DNA of 64,000 nt from Zarea fungicola (Eukaryota; Ascomycota; Sordariomycetes; Hypocreales; Cordycipitaceae). A program made the translations under genes and the position numbers. Within the stretch, counting starts at the first letter, position 1. Every line of letters starts with the position of its first letter. The notes under the pieces were generated by a model. The model saw nothing but the letters and a program-made list of their open reading frames with translations, searched no databases and was not told where the DNA came from. The stretch is taken from the NCBI GenBank assembly GCA_900169235.1, contig FWCC01000278.1, positions 1 to 64,000 of the forward strand, written 5' to 3'. Shown piece by piece: positions 1 to 10,900 of this stretch.

Positions 1-1167
1 ATACCGGACCATTCCGATCACTGCCCCCCGCCATCCACGAAGATTACTGCCGTGTTGCGCTGCCCGCTAGGCTTGGCGACTCTGACATTGATTGGGATGG
101 CGATGGTATGCCGGTCAATTTCACTGGGCCATCAACTGGTGACTATCACATTGCATTAATCGGTTTCTCCGATATCATCAGCCACGTCCTGCGAGAGCAA
201 TGCAGCGCCAAGGCTACGTCTGATCTAGCGGCCGAGCTGGTCAAGACTAAAGAACTTGATGGCCTGCTTTCTCAGTGGAAATACTCACTTCCAAGAACAT
301 TAAGGTTTGACTTGGGTCATGCGTTTGAGAAGGACTTTGTTTTTAAACGCCAGGCGAGTAACAGAACTGCTCCTGCCGCTCCCTCAGCCACACACTGCTA
401 ACAATTAGACAGCGCAGTATGTTTGCCATCAAATACCATCACCTGCGAGCTCTGATTTATCGCCCCTACCTTTGTTACCCCGTTTTGCGCAATCTCGACG
501 ATAACACAGAAGCAACGTTTGCGGAGATCAATTGGCCACTGGTGACCATGTACGAGAGAATTTGCATATTGGAGGCGCGAGAAACTGCAAGACTTTTGCA
601 CTCCATCTCAAACGAGATAGATTTGGTGCAAGACTTTCCTTGGTGGCAAATGATTTCGTGTCTAATACTCGCCGGGTCGATTCTGGTAGTCTCCAGCATT
701 TTCGCACAGCACAGCGAGGGCGCAGTGGACGGCATGGATGCAGCTAGCACCAGCGATGATGCAGAGACGTGCCTAAAGGTATTTGAGGCTTTGAGCGCTA
801 ACTCGACCGGCGCCAGGATAGCGCGGGATATGATGGAGAGGTTAAAGGAGTACGGCCAGCTATGGAGTATGTTACAGCCCTTCTAAATTTAATCTTCCCC
901 ATGCTAATACATGCCCAAAAAATAGAAAACGAAATTAACGCTGCGCCGTTCCCGGTCAGCGAAGCTCAGGGTGGCAGAGCAAGTACTGTGCCAGGGATGC
1001 TACCCGTCTATCATGAAGACACGGCTTTGGGTGGACCGAATTTGACTGAGCATCGTAACGATGCGCCGGAGCATTTTGTGCCTACTCCAAGCGCGTGGCC
1101 GCCAGAACTTGTTGATTCTATGGTTTGGTCGAGTCAGTTTTTAGGAGCTGTCCAACCAAAGGAATAA
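1..1167 (+). CDS. Fungal-specific transcription factor, C-terminal part (5' end outside window)
   Basis: The reading frame is open from base 3 and belongs to the middle homology region of Zn2Cys6 regulators: a PPAIHEDYCRVALPA-like stretch, then FAIKYHHLRALIYRPYL, the usual YHHLRxLxxRPxL signature. The zinc cluster would lie upstream of the window. Two introns restore one frame. The first, 354-412, has a GC-AG border (CAG then GCGAGT) and a CTAAC branch site. The second, 867-925, is GTATGT...TAG with CTAAT. The last exon adds a Ser/Pro-rich tail ending FLGAVQPKE. The role is nuclear transcription control; the target is unknown. Family assignment is good, the exact first exon border less so. 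Confidence 0.75.
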
Positions 1168-2070
1168 CTATACTATGTAATACTCTTCACTAGCTAATAC
1201 GCCATCTGAAGCTGCTGGCCCAGAAATTCCAAGACGACCATGGCGTCGCGGTGGTCGCCAACTGCTGCATGTCTACACCAAGCCCAGGACAGTCGACGGA
1301 TCTCCACGGTGCAAAACAGCTACACCTGTTTTGCGTTGTCCAGGCGGTTCTTCGGTAGTGGTGCCGTTAGTGCTGATGGAGGCGGAGTGGTACCACTCAT
1401 CTTCCAGGGGAAACCCCATGTCTTGGACATGATCTTTTAGTTTTGCGTAGTTATGAGCTGTGTTATGCGGACTACCGAATTCATTTACCAATATTATACT
1501 GCTGTTTTATTGATCTGGAGGGACCTACTTGTGCCTCTTTTCTTCTTCTTTTTTTTGCTTGTTAACTAGTTAGTGGAGATTAAGTATTTGCCACTGAATA
1601 AATGTCTTTTTAGACATGGCAACTTAGGGCCGCCCAAAGTCTCATCCCAACCCAGACGGTCTTGGACGCTCAGCGCGATAATTATGGAGTACTCGTACTC
1701 GGCTGCCGAAGTGGCGGCGCCTCATCGCTGCACCCACTACATAATGGAAGGTCTAGTGATGGATTTCTTGAACCGGAGCCAGGGTATAGAACTAGTATTG
1801 TATTGTACCACTCCGATATCTCATTTACTTCATCCGTCCAACACATTATGGCGGTTCAGCCAGCTCCTCTACTTGCCGGTAGAGAATATGGGTTATGCCG
1901 AAGCTAAACAGTCTCTCGAGTCATACTACTCTGAAATATTTGGTTAGCTATTTCCTCTACATAGATTGAAAAAATCTATAAAATCGGTAGAAATTCCTAC
2001 CAAAGTACTTTCTATTAATTACAGTCTACGTTCGTACCACATCCTTAATCAGGCAATTCTCAACGCAAAA
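1168..2070. other. Intergenic, no supported gene
   Basis: AT-rich sequence with several short open frames (for example 1573-1947 on + and 1273-1491 on -) that show no recognisable domain, no signal peptide and no conserved start context. It separates the transcription factor from the secreted-protein gene. Confidence 0.5.
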
Positions 2071-2785
2071 ATGAAATTCTATATTCTTGTACAGTATACC
2101 CAGCTATCTGGTTATAATAGAGGTTCTAATGCTATACTAGTTGTCGCTTATTGGACTCGCCGTCACAGCACCGAGCCCCTCTGAGTTCCAGGAAGTCGCT
2201 ACATTTAACCCTACAACCAGGGTTATTAGTCCAATTGCCGGGCTTGATAAGCGTGTTAATCCCATCACAGAGGTGGGCAAAATCTACAGAGATGACAAGG
2301 GCGTTACCCGTGCTATCCTCGTATTTCAATTGACCGAAAGCGTCATCCAAGCTTTCGACAACTCTGGGTTTAACTTGGCAAGGGCCATCTTATCTGAGTT
2401 GCTTCAATTTGGACGAGACAACGACTTTGCTCTGCAGGTTCGACTAAATACTTGGGATGCTGAGTTCAGCGCTGCTGCTCGCATCATAAGTGATAGGCTT
2501 ACCTTTTTCTCTCTTGCCATCACCGCACAAGGGTCACCTCAAAGCATTGGTCCGACACTCCTCATGCAGAGCTGGCTTGAGCAAGGACAGAAATACGCTC
2601 CAGTACAGTCGGTGGCAGATGCACTTAAGATAAGTAAGAGATCTGTCCCCTACTCTGACCTAGAAGGAAGAGACTCATCCCAGGTCAACTGGTGTGGTGC
2701 TGGCACACGTGGATTCGTTAACCTTATTGTTGATAAGCCGGCTGAGGAAGTTGGTTTCAGCTGCGGGTGTCCAGCAGACCCCTAG
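2071..2785 (+). CDS. Small secreted protein of unknown function
   Basis: The open frame starting at 2141 has no ATG, but a 52-base intron (2089-2140, ending CTATACTAG with CTAAT upstream) joins it to an ATG at 2071. The joined N-terminus, MKFYIL followed by LSLIGLAVTAPSP, is a convincing signal peptide, which is the main reason for choosing this model. The donor (GTACAG) is weak. The product is about 220 residues: a cleavable signal, one Lys-Arg pair near residue 45 that a Kex2-type protease could cut, and three Cys near the C-terminus (NWCGAG, SCGCP). No family is recognised. It may be an effector-like or wall protein, but that is only a guess. Confidence 0.55.
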
Positions 2786-4727
2786 GCCAAGGAAAACTAC
2801 ATATTGACCTTTAAGATGTATAAATTATTGGGCCTGTTGTAACTGCTGACTCAGGTCAAGCAGCGTGTCCAGCGATTCCTGGCTTCTGCTGCAGGTTTCC
2901 GTCGGTCAACACCGTGACCAACGGCAGCCTGCCCTGGATACAAGGTCATCACGGCAGCTAAGGGGAAAAGAGGGATCTTCGTGTTGATGTTTACTTTGTT
3001 TGCTACTGCCTTCCTGTATATAGGGGAGGGCTTCCTCCCACATCTATAGATAGCCTCAATTGATCAAACGTTACTACAACATTACTACTAGGAGACACCT
3101 CTTTTAGTACTGTGCCCAGTATCCTTTCGTGATCGTACCAACAGATGGAGAGTGATCCTCGAGGACTAATCGCCGAGGAACAGTCAAAAGCAGGTACTTG
3201 TTGCTGATAAAGCGAAATAGGAGCTCGTATTCTCAGTGCAAACTCTCAAGGGCATGCTCTTCCACCCCAACTAGCTTTGGCGGACGAATAGAGTCCTGCC
3301 ACTGTTCTCAAGAGGCGTACAGGCGACATCAGGCGCGCGGTCAAAAACCCTAGCTGGACGAGACATGCAAACGTCGGCTGAGGTGTGATCACTAGAAGGT
3401 TCGTGATGTTTGCCGTAGTAACTGAGTTGTAGGCTGGATCAGAGGGGCTCGAGGGAGGACAAAGCACGGATTGTATTCATAATTTAGGATAGGAGAGGCT
3501 ATCGTGCCCGGCGGATGGCGTGTGGCTGTTGGCGGATGTCCGGTGTGGTCGACACCCACCAGTAGCGCCCGCCTACCACGGAGAGCATTCCATGAATAGG
3601 GTTGTTGGTGGATGTCCTCATGAGGATGGCAACTCAAAGATGGTAACCTAGGTGGATATCCACCTGCGGCGACAGCTTAACAGTGACAGCCATCCACGCC
3701 AGCGCCTACTGAGACCGTCATTTTTTGCCCATCAGTCCTTGCGGCCAGCTTCTCACCATGATACCCAGCGTGGGCAGCCCATGACCGTAGCACTAAATGG
3801 CTGTTACATTGCGGCCTGGAACAACTTGATGGGGAACACGACTTACATGATTCGCACTGGTACCCCTGGGCCAATTAGCTTCCCGGATGATTCTAGCTAT
3901 TAAGTTATTGCTTGTCGCTCAACTTTATCTGGAGTGGGGGAGTAACTAATAAGCCATCGTCATACTTGTGGCTCTATTGTTCAGTGCAGTATCGCTATAA
4001 ATATCACGTAGAATAGGAATTCACTATAACTAGTATAATTATAGTTAAATGACTAGAAATCCTAGCTATTATGGTGTATATAAAGGAATCCCTTTATAAG
4101 GTGGCCATAGGTAACCTCCTTAAATGACTATGTGGTTTACCTATAAAGATGTAGGCTCCGCCTAGGCCGAACCCCCTGTTGAGTCAATGAAGTAACAGTT
4201 AAATAATATAGTAGAGCCTACACCGGTGGTGGGAAATAACTCTGTGGACCGCTGCAAAAGCAAGTTCACAGCACGTGGACCCTGCGGTAATATGTAAGAA
4301 TGCCCTACTTCAATGGACGGCTGTAGCGCACTTTCTTACAGCTGATGAGACTAGGGACGGATAGATCTTGACCCGAACGCCACTCATTTCGTCCAGTCCC
4401 AAGTAGTCCTCATAGTGGCTAGAACTAGGCGTCTGGTTTGTCCCGCAACTGATACATGCAGCTAGGATAGCACGGGATGAAGCCGCGGGGTGTCTTTCCT
4501 TGAATCTCTGGCATTCATTCGGCAGCTGAAAGATGATTAGCTGAACATGGGAGGCTTGTTCTTTGCCGCGCTGAGCGACAACTTGCTGGGATCAATATTT
4601 GCCGGTGTATAAATGATGAAGGCAGCTGGAAGTATTTAATCCTAGCGATGGCCAAACTCCGCGACTTTTGAGTGATCAGTTTGCACCTGTTTGTGAAATT
4701 GACCACATCGCCTACACATAGATAGCT
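2786..4727. other. Long gene-poor interval
   Basis: No gene is supported. Short open frames on both strands (3246-3903) lack domains. From about 3950 to 4240 the sequence becomes very AT-rich and holds a degraded repeat copy (4130-4188). A perfect 14-bp palindrome, GGTGGATATCCACC, is at 3651-3664. The last 200 bases are probably the promoter of the gene at 4728. Confidence 0.5.
4130..4188 (+). repeat. Degenerate copy of a dispersed repeat
   Basis: This stretch aligns without gaps to 31113-31171. Shared blocks are TGGTTTACCT, AGGCT-CGCC and CCCCCTGTTGAGT. Roughly three quarters of positions match, and most differences are T or A here against C or G there, as RIP would produce. The element's full extent is not visible. 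Confidence 0.55.
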
Positions 4728-5657
4728 ATGACCCGACTTCACCGCGCTTTCGCTCTTGCTATTGCAGCATTGGCGCCCATCACGAACGCCCAGGCTGGCC
4801 CAAATACACTTGCTATCTATAACCCCGCCAATAGAACGACATCAATCAACGCAACCTTTTGCATTATTCCGATCCCTAAAGGCGTGGTAAAGACAATAAC
4901 AGGACATGAGGCTCTAGATGTGCCGACCAGTATTCTTCCATCTTTCCCTTCAGGCACGCATCCATTGTTGCTTCAAGGTGGCTACCAGAATGATATTCGG
5001 ATGACACCATTCAACCTTGTCCCTCTTCAAATACCCGCACTCATGCAGGGATCTCTCATTGTTCCTTTTACCGATGTGACCAAGGACGGCAAGACGCCCA
5101 TCAATGTTCCGGTTAATTACTACATTGGCGGCACCAACGGCATGGATCTGCAGGCGCTAATTCCCTCCCTCGTCGGTGCCGTTCCCCTGTTTGAGGGCAC
5201 AGTTATCGCGCCGGCGCAAACTGTACCCGACACTGCCGCCGTACAGAGCCTGCCAAACGGCCAGTATAACTTCCAAGTGAAGCCATACCTCGTGCCAAAT
5301 GCCGTTTCTGGACCTGGCGTCGTCGCTTCAGCATTCGATCTTACATACTCACTCACATCCACAACGCCGTACACTAGTCATAGCTTCCACTCGCTCCTCA
5401 ACAACCCACAGCTTTTGGATACAGGCCTCTGCCAACGCCAATCATTGTACTTCAACGAGACCTTTGCAGATCCCAAATGGGCCATAGGCAGCGCGACGCT
5501 TTATAACCAGCTACTGTTCGACACGCCACCAAAGGAGATTGCAGGAACATACAAAAACGTCTATTGCTACCAGGCTAATGCAGAACTTGTTACAAGCTAT
5601 ATCGGCGAGTCTTGTCCTGTCGCCGCCGCGCGATCTGATCCTTTTGCTAGGATCTAA
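4728..5657 (+). CDS. Secreted protein of unknown function, 309 aa
   Basis: Single-exon frame with an N-terminal signal peptide (MTRLHRAFALAIAALAPITNAQA, cleavage expected after the AQA near residue 23). The mature part has several N-glycosylation sequons (NRT, NAT, NET), a Pro/Val/Ile-rich beta-type composition and four Cys spread over its length (CIIP, GLCQ, VYCY, ESCP), which suits an extracellular disulphide-bonded protein. There is no membrane segment near the C-terminus and no GPI-like tail. I do not recognise the family. It has no close neighbours on either side. Confidence 0.6.
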   Translation: MTRLHRAFALAIAALAPITNAQAGPNTLAIYNPANRTTSINATFCIIPIPKGVVKTITGHEALDVPTSILPSFPSGTHPLLLQGGYQNDIRMTPFNLVPLQIPALMQGSLIVPFTDVTKDGKTPINVPVNYYIGGTNGMDLQALIPSLVGAVPLFEGTVIAPAQTVPDTAAVQSLPNGQYNFQVKPYLVPNAVSGPGVVASAFDLTYSLTSTTPYTSHSFHSLLNNPQLLDTGLCQRQSLYFNETFADPKWAIGSATLYNQLLFDTPPKEIAGTYKNVYCYQANAELVTSYIGESCPVAAARSDPFARI

Positions 5658-6337
5658 ATCTTGCTTGGTCTGGCCATAATGAGACAATAAGCGCCAGACA
5701 GTTGGCGAGCACGAGCGGTCTAGAAGTACGAAACATCCAACGGAAGAACAAGTGGATTGAGAGGTAGCTCCTGGATGAACAGGCATAGTAGAATGCCAGC
5801 ATATACGATTGCTGGCGGCTAGAAATTCAAGAATATTGCTTATTCGGCCGTAGGCTGTTGTCAGAGATACGATGGCATCATTGATTAAAAATTAATTGTT
5901 TCTGTTGTTGTTCTTCTTGTTTTCTGTCTAAAGGATTCACGTCTTTTCATTGTTTTGGAAATTTGGAAGAGTTGACTAACTCACAAACCCGGCGCAAAGC
6001 AGTGGCAGCCCTCCGGTTCAGTGCAATCGGCAACGGGAACCCGCGGTGGTAGGTGCCTTATATACCGACAGTATACAGAATTCCGGCTATGGTATTGTAG
6101 AAAAAACCAAGATCTCGTTAGAGTGCATTACCAGCCACGCCGATCGATCCCTCTTGTAGGAAGCTCCAGTTCGTGCATCAGGGAAGCCAGACCAGTCCCA
6201 CATACCACCATATTCAGCTTTAAAGTCGCGAAGGATGGCATCAATGACTCTGGTAGCCAAAACTGAAGCGAGCTCGCTGGATGACTTTATTAACTCGGAA
6301 AACCTGGAGGTTATTGATCTCACTGGGCATGTACCTG
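5658..6337. other. Intergenic, possible decayed continuation of an SDR
   Basis: No intact gene. Just downstream (on the - strand) of the SDR fragment at 6338, a VFRVN-like string around 6300 recalls the next conserved block of fungal SDRs, but stops follow at once. Confidence 0.35.
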
Positions 6338-6640
6338 TTATTGTTTGCAGCCTATAGTCGCAACGCCAGGATTAGCGAAGTAAAAGTCCAACCGACTGTG
6401 AGACAAGCTATCATCTACTGCGGTCCTTGTCTGCTCATCATATGACACATCCAGCTGTGCAACATGAACGATGCAGAGCGAGCCGCTTTGTTTAACTTCG
6501 TCTTGAAGAGAAGTTATACAGCGCGTCAGGTTAATGTCTGTCACATAGACTGTTTTTGCGCCGGCGGCTGATAAGCCGAGAACGACGGATCGCCCGATCC
6601 CATATGGCCAGCCCGCTGCTTTGCGTTGTGATGTGTTCGT
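6338..6640 (-). pseudogene. N-terminal remnant of a short-chain dehydrogenase (SDR)
   Basis: On the - strand the frame reads AAGWPYGIGRSVVLGLSAAG, a degraded TGxxxGIG cofactor motif, then KTVYVTDIN (the beta-2 acidic region) and ends near RLDFYFANPGVATIG, matching the LDxxxxNAGxA block of fungal SDRs. There is no ATG in a proper place and the catalytic YxxxK part is missing, so this is a truncated, non-functional copy. It is too diverged from the intact SDR at 10901 to call a recent duplicate. Confidence 0.55.
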
Positions 6641-7810
6641 TCCCTTTCACGTTGTAAATCGCGCCGCATTTCTGATAAATCTACCAAAGTACAGGACATT
6701 AATACTCTGTCTGGTTCACATTGGCCGGCATGGTGCTGACCGTCCCGTCAAAACCTGACTCTGTAGGCTGGATAATGGGCGGCCGTCGTCTCGGCACGGC
6801 GTCCGGCCATTGTGACGATGGCTGATCGACGTAAGTTACTCTTGGGTATGCTATAAAGCAAGTCAGGTTATTCGAACAGTGCACTTGTAGGTATCTTCAA
6901 GATTAGAACTTTCAACTCTCAATAGCGAACTATTGCTTAGGTTAATTAATACAATTGACCCACGTATACTGGTACAGTGGCTCTCCCCAGGTTCTACTTC
7001 TTGTTTGCCTCCACTACATATATCTATTTGGCTTTGTGCTTTGGCTTTTTGCAAAGTTCGGCGACTCCCCCTTCACTCTCACTACACTAAGAGACAACTA
7101 TTCAAACCATAGTTGAGACCAGGACTTGAGCTGCGTGGGCGCAAGTAAGTCAGGTCGTGACCTAGGAGAAGGCTCTTCTGAGCCTTCCGACGGGGCGGGT
7201 TTTTCGCGCCAACACAATATAATATCGTATGTTGTATCACGGCAAAGTTATGTTACACCCCATCCCCCATCCCCCATCCCGTCAGTGTACGACGCAAAGG
7301 AGACTGTCTCCATTGCGAGGATGCGCCTCCACTGTCCCTTAAATTTGCACTGTGAGGTAATGGTTGATATTTTTCGCCGTGTCATGCTCTATACTACTAA
7401 TAGGAAGTTTAGTTAATAGATAGATTCTTGGTTTGTAGTAGTTTATAGATAATGACTGAAACCCGCTAACAGACGGCCGAGCTTAAACTCTTAAAGAGAA
7501 CTCCATACAACGACTGAAGCTTTCACTAAACCTGTCGTACCAATGTTGAACTTTAATGAGCATAAGCAGTTCGAATACTTCCTAGTCCTTATAAGCTATT
7601 AACAACCCCGTGTAAAAACAACACCTCCTGCAATAGTATGGCAAGTTACTTGACAGTAACCCCCAAGAGTTGCTTGAACATTGACACATTGCTGTGATGG
7701 AATATATTCATGATTGATTGTCGTGCAATCCCGTTGCGCTGATTGACACACCGAGAATTCATCGCAGTCACTTGCTTTAAACTATAACGCGTGATACCCA
7801 CCACATTCTG
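6641..7810. other. Gene-poor interval before the transposon
   Basis: No gene seen. It contains a single TTCGGCG heptamer (7057-7063) and a short CATCCCC tandem (about 7260-7280). The composition becomes more AT-rich toward the transposon. Confidence 0.45.
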
Positions 7811-7812
7811 TA

Positions 7813-7880
7813 GTGGGTGCTCACCACCTTCGTGACCACCCCACCTCCGTGACCACCTTGTCGCGACCTTTTGACTTCGA
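7813..7880 (+). repeat. Left terminal inverted repeat of the pogo-like element
   Basis: Matches the reverse complement of 9657-9725 with only a few differences, most of them C/T. It contains two GTGACCACC units (about 7832 and 7849) followed by TTGTCGCGACCTT, possible transposase-binding subrepeats. Confidence 0.8.
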
Positions 7881-7902
7881 CGCGTAATTGCCACCGCAAA
7901 TC

Positions 7903-9498
7903 ATGGAAAACGACGACATAAGTGACGAAATTTTCATCGCCTCATGCCTGCAAGAACTTAAGGAAAATCCTGACCTGCTAATTAGCATGGTTGCAAAGGA
8001 ATATGGCGTTGACCGATCAAAGCTCCGACGCCGTATAAAGGGAATTTCAGCGCCTAGCGGTAAACATCACCTCAATGCCAACCTTTTAGAAGGTGAAGAA
8101 GCCGGGCTTTTAGCTATGATTAAGCGCCTTAATGACCTTAATCTTTCTGTATAAAAGAATTACATTATTTCCGCTGCCTGCCGAATTATGAAGCGCCGGC
8201 TTCCTAAGGGTAGTACTGAAAATCCGACCGTCGGAAAGAACTAGGTTGACCGCTTCATTTCTCACCACAACCTTCATATTCAGAAGCAGAAAACTCAATG
8301 CCGGGATAGACAAGTGGCTAAAAGCAAAGAACCTATTAAAAAATACTTTCAAAAGCTTCAAAATGTCATCCAGGACTACAGAATTACCCAGGATGCTATC
8401 TAGAACATAGACAAAACAGGCTTTCAAATTAGTACATTAAAAGGTAACTATGTGGTTACTTTAAGGCATAAGAATGCTTCTTTATTAGGCATTCTAACTA
8501 ATATAGAATATGCCACTTATGTTGAGTCTATATCGGCTACTAGAGAGCATATTCCAGGCTTCATTATTCTTACTAGAAAGGTCCACCAATTAAAGTGGTT
8601 TAAGACGCCTAATCTGCCTAATAATTACGTTATTAGTATATCAGAATCTGGCTATACAAATGATCAATTGAGCCTATCCTGGCTACAGCATTTTGAGAAG
8701 CATACAAAGGCAAAGGCTTCAGGAGATACGCGGCTTCTAATTATCGATGGCTGTGGTTCGCATCACACAAGAGAATTTGTTAACTACGCCTTTAAGCATA
8801 ATATCGTTCCTTTCAGGCTTCCACCACAGTTAACACACCTTCTTCAGCCACTAGATGTAGTGATATTCTCTCCTATGAAGCATTGGCATTCTAATGCCGT
8901 TAATAACATGGTTCGGAATGGAATTGACACTATACAGAAGGAGGATTTCCTAGCCGTCATTAATGAGATACGCGCCAAATCACTCAAAACAACGTCTATT
9001 ATCAAGGCCTTCAAAATAACAGGAATTTATCCTATAAATCCTCAGGTTATCCTTCGCCAGATTGATCGCCTACACCCAGCTTTAGAGTCAGCGCCTATAA
9101 CTGAAGCTATTGAGGATCTTTCTGATCAGGAAGATAGAGCGCTTTCTAAGGAGCTAAATTCCTCAATTCTAGGTACCCCATCAAATTCTAGAAATTTTAG
9201 AAAAAGTTTTAAGTCAATTAAGCGATCAGAAAAACGAATTCGAGAAGACGATGATGATTACTATGAAATCCATCGCCTAGGCGCGAAGATCAAGAAAATA
9301 AAGAAGGGAGCCACAGCGCTAGTTGTTAAGTTTAAGGAGCTTTCTAACCACTTTAATGAGATAGAAAAAGCTCAAGAAAAACGTCACAGGGAAAAAAATC
9401 GACGTAATTACTATATTCAGTCTAGAGGAGTTATTTCTGTTGAAAATGCGCGTATAATGACGGCATCGCGAGATCAACAAGAGCTTTAGAAGGCCTAA
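7903..9498 (+). pseudogene. Pogo/Fot1-like transposase, inactivated
   Basis: The frame starts at ATG 7903 (MENDDISDEIF). The first about 60 residues are a psq/CENP-B-type DNA-binding domain (MVAKEYGVDRSKLRRRIKG). The catalytic acidic residues are recognisable in NIDKTGF, LLIIDGCGSHHTREF and LLQPLDVVIFSPMKHW. Stops at 8152 (TAA), 8242 (TAG), 8401 (TAG, before NIDKTG where the family usually has Trp), 9487, 9496 and 9499 interrupt one continuous frame, and no frameshift is seen between 7903 and 9498. Every stop can come from CAA, CAG or TGG by a single C-to-T or G-to-A change, as RIP causes. A Lys/Glu-rich tail follows to about 9590. Confidence 0.8.
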
Positions 9499-9656
9499 TA
9501 GCGCATTGAGCGTGAGAAGAAAGCCGCGGAACGAGAGCAAAAGCAGATAGATACAGAACTTAAAAAACAGATAGTAGCAGAGAAGCGAAGAAGCCGTANN
9601 TACAAAATGAGCTAGAAAATATATTTTTCCTATTTATTATTATTTTTTAATTTCAA

Positions 9657-9725
9657 TTCGAAGTCAGAAGGTCGCGACAAGGTGGTCACAGAGGTGGGGT
9701 GGTCACAAAGGTGGTGAGCCCCCAG
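9657..9725 (-). repeat. Right terminal inverted repeat of the pogo-like element
   Basis: Inverted partner of 7813-7880. The terminal AGCCCCCAG also pairs with CTGGGGGCT just outside the element (to 9743), making a 9-bp stem around TACGAAGTG at the junction. Confidence 0.8.
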
Positions 9726-9727
9726 TA

Positions 9728-10900
9728 CGAAGTGCTGGGGGCTAGCCCATGAAGTAGATTAATATGAGCATTTTTACACCATAACAGGGCTTTACAAACC
9801 AAAGCAATCTTACACAGGAATTTCCAACAGCGGGTGTAATAAATAGCGCTGACGCCCCTAGAAGAATAGCTTTGATATTCATATTGAATAAGAATTGAAT
9901 ACTTTTAATGATAGGAGTTAAATAATATAACTTGAAATATTACAGTTTTAAAAGCTTTTCTTATCAGGGAATTACAGGACTTTATAGTACCTCTAGCTAA
10001 AATCAAAGTAGTTGGAGTAATAGAATACAAATATTCTACTAACTTAATTGCTGACTTGTGCGCAAACTCGTCCGCAAACTCGTCCGCAAACTTGTCGGCT
10101 AACTCTAATGCAGCTCCCTTCTACCTTTGTACAAAGGTACATCCCATAGCTCTCTCTACCTAACTAAAGCGCAACGCTACAGCTATAAATTGCACAGTAG
10201 CTAATAAGATGCTCCTAATTACGCCATCTTCCAACTATAGTACAGCTCTATTGACAACTTGGTGGCAATGAGCATGTGCAGGGGCCGCTGGAACCATGAT
10301 GGAAGGTTGCCTCATATGCTCGCTCGTCTTACCAGTAGCCAGTCTGGCTACACTGAAAGTATGGGCCAAACGCCAACATGATATCTTAAACAGTGGAGTT
10401 GAGTATCTGATGACACAAGATGATTAATCAGGATGGCGAATAACTGACCGCCTTTCAACCGCCTTAGCCAACTCGATTCATCCGCCTAGATTTAACGGCA
10501 ATTGGTTAAAAGTGTGGAAGACGGACAATATTAAATGAGTATTGGGCAGTCCACATAACAATACACTTACCTAGTAGCCTCTATATTAGCCACCTAGGAG
10601 CAGACATCGAATTTGTCACAAGTCCGCTAGAATGCAGAGTGCTAGCGGACATCATGGCATCGCCGATTAGTTCTGGATTACTCGTCGGACTTACAGTCAT
10701 AAACGCCGTAATGGCCGTCAAATATCTTTAGTTGTTACTGTACAAACACATAGCCGATCATAGGTTTAAAAAGCCTTCTCCTGATAGAATTCGAATTGAC
10801 ATTCAGAACGTTTCTCACATTGTACACAAGCGCTCACCTTCTGCACAATAAAATTCCTTGTACCTTGCCATAGTTCACAGCAGGCGGATTGACGGCAGGT
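9728..10900. other. AT-rich interval between transposon and biosynthetic cluster
   Basis: No gene. It contains a short 12-bp tandem repeat (10056-10099) and otherwise unstructured AT-rich sequence. The last 100-200 bases should be the promoter of the SDR at 10901; no CGCCGAA site was found there. Confidence 0.45.
10056..10099 (+). repeat. Short tandem repeat, 12-bp unit
   Basis: About three and a half copies of a CGCAAACTCGTC unit, the last ones with C/T changes (CTTGTC). Confidence 0.6.

Larger units (their letters stand above)
7811..9727 (+). mobile_element. Fot1/pogo-type (Tc1/mariner superfamily) DNA transposon, mutated
   Basis: About 1.9 kb, bounded by TA dinucleotides (7811-7812 and 9726-9727) that fit the TA target duplication of Tc1/mariner elements. 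Long inverted repeats start next to them: the left end reads TAGTGGGTGCTCACCACC and the right end, reversed, TACTGGGGGCTCACCACC, and similarity continues for about 66 bases. The single coding frame has an N-terminal psq-like helix-turn-helix and a DDE_1-type catalytic core. All visible disabling changes are point nonsense codons, so the copy is dead by mutation rather than deletion. Two undetermined bases lie at 9599-9600. Confidence 0.85.

Noticed and set aside
1573..1947. 124-codon open frame on + strand
   Set aside because: No recognisable domain, poor start context, and an equally open overlapping frame at 1662-1907.
3651..3664. Perfect 14-bp palindrome GGTGGATATCCACC as an operator
   Set aside because: No gene within a kilobase downstream; may be chance or a leftover repeat end.
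7057..7063. Isolated TTCGGCG heptamer as a cluster site
   Set aside because: No cluster gene nearby; about eight chance occurrences are expected in the window.
7260..7280. CATCCCC tandem as a possible CRISPR-like or satellite array
   Set aside because: Only about three short units, no spacers; a simple repeat. No CRISPR is expected in a fungal genome.
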